Origin: Actinomadura macrotermitis
Lineage (GTDB): Bacteria; Actinomycetota; Actinomycetes; Streptosporangiales; Streptosporangiaceae
Direction of reading: 5' to 3'
Assembly (NCBI RefSeq): GCF_009604375.1
Contig: NZ_WEGH01000004.1
Span: 1-64,000, forward strand
Length of the DNA: 64,000 nucleotides
The notes below the pieces were generated by a model that saw only the letters and a list, made by a program, of their open reading frames with translations, made no database searches and was not told the origin of the DNA. Of the stretch, positions 61,340 through 64,000 are shown one piece after another. Every line of letters starts with the position of its first letter. Positions within the stretch are counted from its first letter, which is position 1. The position numbers were made by a program, and so were the translations under genes.

Positions 61340-62145
61340 CGTTCTCCTTCGGCTGCGTCGTTCAGCAGGGCCAGCAGGCCGTGGCCGTCGTCGACGACGG
61401 CGTCCGGCAGGCAGCGGGTCTCGTAGGGGATGTCGTAGGTGTCCTCGGCGACCATCAGCACGTTGCCGCCGACACCGGCGCGGTGCCCGCACAGCACGTC
61501 CCGGTCGAAGTTGTCGCCGACGTACCAGACGTCCCCGGGCCGGACGCCGAGCGCCCGGGTGGCGATCCGGATCATCTCGGGGTTGGGTTTGCGCACCCCG
61601 GCCTCGTCGCTGTACACCTCCAGCGCCAGCCTGCCCGCCAGGCCGGTCGCCGCGGTGTAGTCGCGGTGCACGGCGCCGGACAGGGCGTTGCTGACCACCC
61701 CGCAGGGGATGCCGAGGGCGGCGGCGCCGTCCAGCAGCTCGGGGATGCCGGGGCGGGTGCGGCGATCCTGCCGCAGCTCCCCCATCCGCTTGCACAGCGG
61801 GGTGGCGTGCGCGATGACGAGCTGGCGGGCGGACGCGGGCCAGTCGGCGGCGACGTAGTCGCCCCAGAACCCGGTGTGGGTCATCTCCGGCGGCGCGTAC
61901 GGACGCGACATCGCGTCCTTCCAGCACTTGTCCGCCGCGGCGCCCGCCCTGATGTCGATCTCGACCGCGGCGGCGTCCAGCTCACGGCAGCCGGCGCGGG
62001 TGAGCAGCGCGTGCACCTCCTTGGCCAGCTCGGCGCACCAGCCCGGCCGCATGCCGGTCTCCACCAGCACGCCGCCGAAGTCGAGCAGCAGCGCCCGCGG
62101 CAGGCGCAGCGCCCGCCCCGACAGCCGGGGCCCGGCGGCGCTCAC
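61336..62145 (-). CDS. HAD-family (subfamily IA) hydrolase
   Basis: A 269-aa HAD enzyme with motif I LLLDFGGVLVETGM (nucleophile Asp), motif II CGVVSNALSG, motif III Lys in VRKPNPEMIRIATRAL and motif IV WYVGDNFDRDVLCGHRAG. The second acidic residue usually at nucleophile +2 is Gly here (DFGG), which makes phosphatase activity uncertain and is common in the haloacid/DFGG group. GTG start overlaps the ABC gene stop (GTGA). It belongs to the importer/phosphatase operon. Confidence 0.9.
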   Translation of the reverse strand: MSAAGPRLSGRALRLPRALLLDFGGVLVETGMRPGWCAELAKEVHALLTRAGCRELDAAAVEIDIRAGAAADKCWKDAMSRPYAPPEMTHTGFWGDYVAADWPASARQLVIAHATPLCKRMGELRQDRRTRPGIPELLDGAAALGIPCGVVSNALSGAVHRDYTAATGLAGRLALEVYSDEAGVRKPNPEMIRIATRALGVRPGDVWYVGDNFDRDVLCGHRAGVGGNVLMVAEDTYDIPYETRCLPDAVVDDGHGLLALLNDAAEGER

Positions 62146-63275
62146 GAGGCCACCCCGCCCACCGGCGCGGACGCCTCGTCCCAGGCGCCGATCCGGGTGC
62201 CGTCGGCGCCGAACAGGTGCAGGCACTGCGCGGGCGCCCAGCAGCGCAGGGCGTCGCCGGGCCCGGCCCCGGGGTCCTCGTGCGTGATCGCGAACATCCG
62301 GGTGTCCAGGACGCGCAGCTGGACGGTCCAGCTCGCCCCCGTCGGCAGCACGGTCTCCACCACGGCCTCCTCCGACCAGGCCGGGTCCGGCGCCGCCTCG
62401 CCCGCCCCGGCCAGCCGGAGCGCCTCGGGGCGGATGCCGACGCAGCCGGGCTCGCCCAGCTCGCCGCGCTTGCCGGCGTAGCGCAGCAGCGCCCCGCCGA
62501 GGTCGCTCATCGCCGGCTCGCCCGCCGGCACGATGTTCATCGGCGGGCTGCCGACGAACTCGGCCACGAACCGGTTGGCCGGCCGCCGGTACATCTCCAT
62601 GGGCGGCGCGACCTGCTGCAGCTCGCCGTCGCACATGACGGCGATGTGGGTGGCCATCGTCATGGCCTCCATCTGGTCGTGGGTGACGAACACGATCGTC
62701 GCGCCCGTCTCGTCGTGGATGCGCTTCAGCTCGGTGCGCATCTCCAGCCGCAGCCGGGCGTCCAGGTTCGACAGCGGCTCGTCCAGCAGCAGGACGCCGG
62801 GGTCGACGGCCAGCATGCGGGCGAGCGCCACGCGCTGCTGCTGGCCGCCCGACAGCTGGGACGGGTAGCGGTCCATGCAGTCGGCCACCCGGACCTTCTC
62901 CAGCGCCTCCTTGGCGCGGGCCACCCGCCTGGCGGCCGGCACCTTGCGCATCCGCAGCCCGAACTCGGTGTTCCCGCGGACGGTGAGGTGCGGCCAGAGC
63001 GCGTAGTTCTGGAACACCAGCCCCATGTCGCGCTTCTCGGGCGGCACGTAGACGCCCCGCTCCACCGAGTCGAGCACCCGGTCCCCCACGGTGATCTCAC
63101 CGAGGGTGGGCTGCTCCAGGCCCGCGATCATCCGCAGGGTGGTCGTCTTCCCGCACCCGGACGGGCCGAGCAGGCAGGTGAACGAGCCGTCGGGGACGGT
63201 GAGGTCGAGGTCCTTCACCGCCGCGTGCCCGCCGGCGTAGTTCTTGACCACTCCGCTGAGGGTGATGGTCGGCAT
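62142..63275 (-). CDS. ABC importer ATP-binding protein (MalK/FbpC-like)
   Basis: A 377-aa protein. Walker A GPSGCGKTTTLRMIAG at about residue 38, signature LSGGQQQRVALARMLAVDPG near 133, Walker B LLLDEPLSNLDARL and the switch His in IVFVTHDQMEAM. The C-terminal 130 residues are a TOBE/MalK-like domain. It drives uptake through the permease encoded 3 bp downstream on the other side of the start. Substrates of this class include sugars, polyamines, iron and phosphonates; the phosphatase genes suggest an organophosphate such as an inositol phosphate. Confidence 0.93.
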   Translation of the reverse strand: MPTITLSGVVKNYAGGHAAVKDLDLTVPDGSFTCLLGPSGCGKTTTLRMIAGLEQPTLGEITVGDRVLDSVERGVYVPPEKRDMGLVFQNYALWPHLTVRGNTEFGLRMRKVPAARRVARAKEALEKVRVADCMDRYPSQLSGGQQQRVALARMLAVDPGVLLLDEPLSNLDARLRLEMRTELKRIHDETGATIVFVTHDQMEAMTMATHIAVMCDGELQQVAPPMEMYRRPANRFVAEFVGSPPMNIVPAGEPAMSDLGGALLRYAGKRGELGEPGCVGIRPEALRLAGAGEAAPDPAWSEEAVVETVLPTGASWTVQLRVLDTRMFAITHEDPGAGPGDALRCWAPAQCLHLFGADGTRIGAWDEASAPVGGVAS

Positions 63276-63278
63276 TGA

Positions 63279-64000
63279 TCAACCTCCGATGCCCGAGGCC
63301 AGGCTGCTCTTGGTGAGCCGCTGGGCCAGGTAGGTCATGGTGAACGACAGCAGTGCGATGACCAGCACGACGCCGTTGGCCAGCTGGGTGTAGCCGTAGT
63401 CGACGAGCCCGATGGACAGCGTGGTCAGCAGCTGGGTGCCCGAGGTGGTCAGCATGATCACGATGCTGAGCTCCTTCAGTCCCGAGATGAACGGCAGCAC
63501 CACGCCGGTGACCAGCGGGCCGCGCTGGATCGGGATGATGATCCGCACCATCCGGGTCGGCCACCGGGCGCCGCTGATCTGCGCGGCCTCCTCGGGTTCG
63601 CGGCCGAGCTGCATCATGGCCGAGATGCCCGACCGGGACGAGTACGGCAGATGGGTGATCACGAGCACCAGGACCAGCAGCGTGATCGTCCCGTAGAGGG
63701 CCGGGACCGGCCCGCGCCGCACCGCGAACAGCGACAGGCAGGCCGCCGCGAACGCGATGCCGGGGACCAGGTAGGGCAGGAACGACACCTGGCGCAGGAA
63801 GGCCGAGACCCGGCTCCCGTCGCCGCGCACCACCACGTATCCGATCAGCAGGCCGAGCAGGCCGCAGACCAGCGACGCCGAGCCGACGATCCGGATGCTG
63901 TTCCAGGCCGCCTCCCACAGCTCGCCGCCGCGCAGCACCCCGTGCGGGAAGCCGACGGCGCCGGGGATGTCGGTGCCGATCCAGTACTTGAGCGTGAAGT
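63279..64000 (-). CDS. ABC importer permease (partial, runs off window)
   Basis: At least 240 residues with several membrane segments and a clear EAA loop, EEAAQISGARWPTRMVRIII, the site that meets the ATPase. The frame stays open to the end of the window, continuing upstream past an internal GTG, so the start is missing. The size and the single-gene layout fit the fused two-domain permeases of the FbpB type (iron or organophosphate importers). It ends GLASGIGG-like and is followed by the ATPase after 3 bp. The solute-binding protein gene is expected just beyond the window. Confidence 0.88.
   Translation of the reverse strand, partial: FTLKYWIGTDIPGAVGFPHGVLRGGELWEAAWNSIRIVGSASLVCGLLGLLIGYVVVRGDGSRVSAFLRQVSFLPYLVPGIAFAAACLSLFAVRRGPVPALYGTITLLVLVLVITHLPYSSRSGISAMMQLGREPEEAAQISGARWPTRMVRIIIPIQRGPLVTGVVLPFISGLKELSIVIMLTTSGTQLLTTLSIGLVDYGYTQLANGVVLVIALLSFTMTYLAQRLTKSSLASGIGG

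Overview
The window is about 70% GC or more, has GTG starts and a very strong GC3 bias. It opens with the 5' end of a 16S rRNA gene on the minus strand that reads like Streptosporangiales, most like Actinomadura and relatives (Thermomonosporaceae). It is a chromosomal piece of a filamentous actinomycete. I see no phage, insertion sequence, CRISPR array or tRNA gene.

Layout. 1-0.7 kb: rRNA gene end, conserved rrn leader and two well-formed rRNA promoters. 1-8 kb: a membrane Ser/Thr kinase, an atypical SDR facing an MmyB-like XRE regulator, and a DUF4132 protein with a small partner. 8-18.7 kb: a Baeyer-Villiger-type monooxygenase and SDR, a DMT permease, a secreted trypsin-like protein, an epimerase, a GroES-like protein, three NUDIX hydrolases, an intact MFS gene and a decayed MFS paralogue, and an NTF2-like/HxlR pair. 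18.9-32.3 kb: a lipid polyketide locus with LuxR regulator and acyl-CoA/AMP ligase on one side, and WS/DGAT-type acyltransferase, a 2809-aa single-module type I PKS and a patatin-like hydrolase on the other. 32.3-45.9 kb: a run of small regulator/enzyme cassettes (HTH/SRPBCC, PAS-GAF protein, TetR/hydrolase, ArsR/MFS, PhzF, XRE/quinone reductase, WYL/VOC). 46-49.2 kb: galT and galK divergent, with a DeoR regulator. 49.2-56.2 kb: a tightly overlapping myo-inositol catabolic operon (iolE-like, iolC, aldolase-fold gene, iolB, iolD, mmsA/iolA) facing a GntR regulator. 57-64 kb: a secreted beta-propeller phytase, a LacI regulator, and an opposing operon of two HAD phosphatases, an inositol-monophosphatase family enzyme and an ABC importer that runs off the window.

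Two systems stand out. First, the PKS has KS-AT-DH-ER-KR-ACP-TE preceded by an acyltransferase-like domain whose nucleophile motif is GQCVG (Cys193 instead of Ser). This resembles the GXCXG motif of fungal starter-unit acyltransferase (SAT) domains. No ACP lies between that domain and the KS. Together with an acyl ligase and a WS/DGAT-type ester synthase the gene set resembles the mycobacterial FadD/MAS/PapA logic for methyl-branched lipid esters. Second, phytase, ABC importer, IMPase/HAD phosphatases and the iol operon lie side by side with three kinds of operator. This suggests one route from extracellular phytate to central metabolism.

Starts were chosen by Shine-Dalgarno spacing and family length, and are noted where they differ from the longest reading frame. 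Functions are by reading motifs only; no database search was possible.
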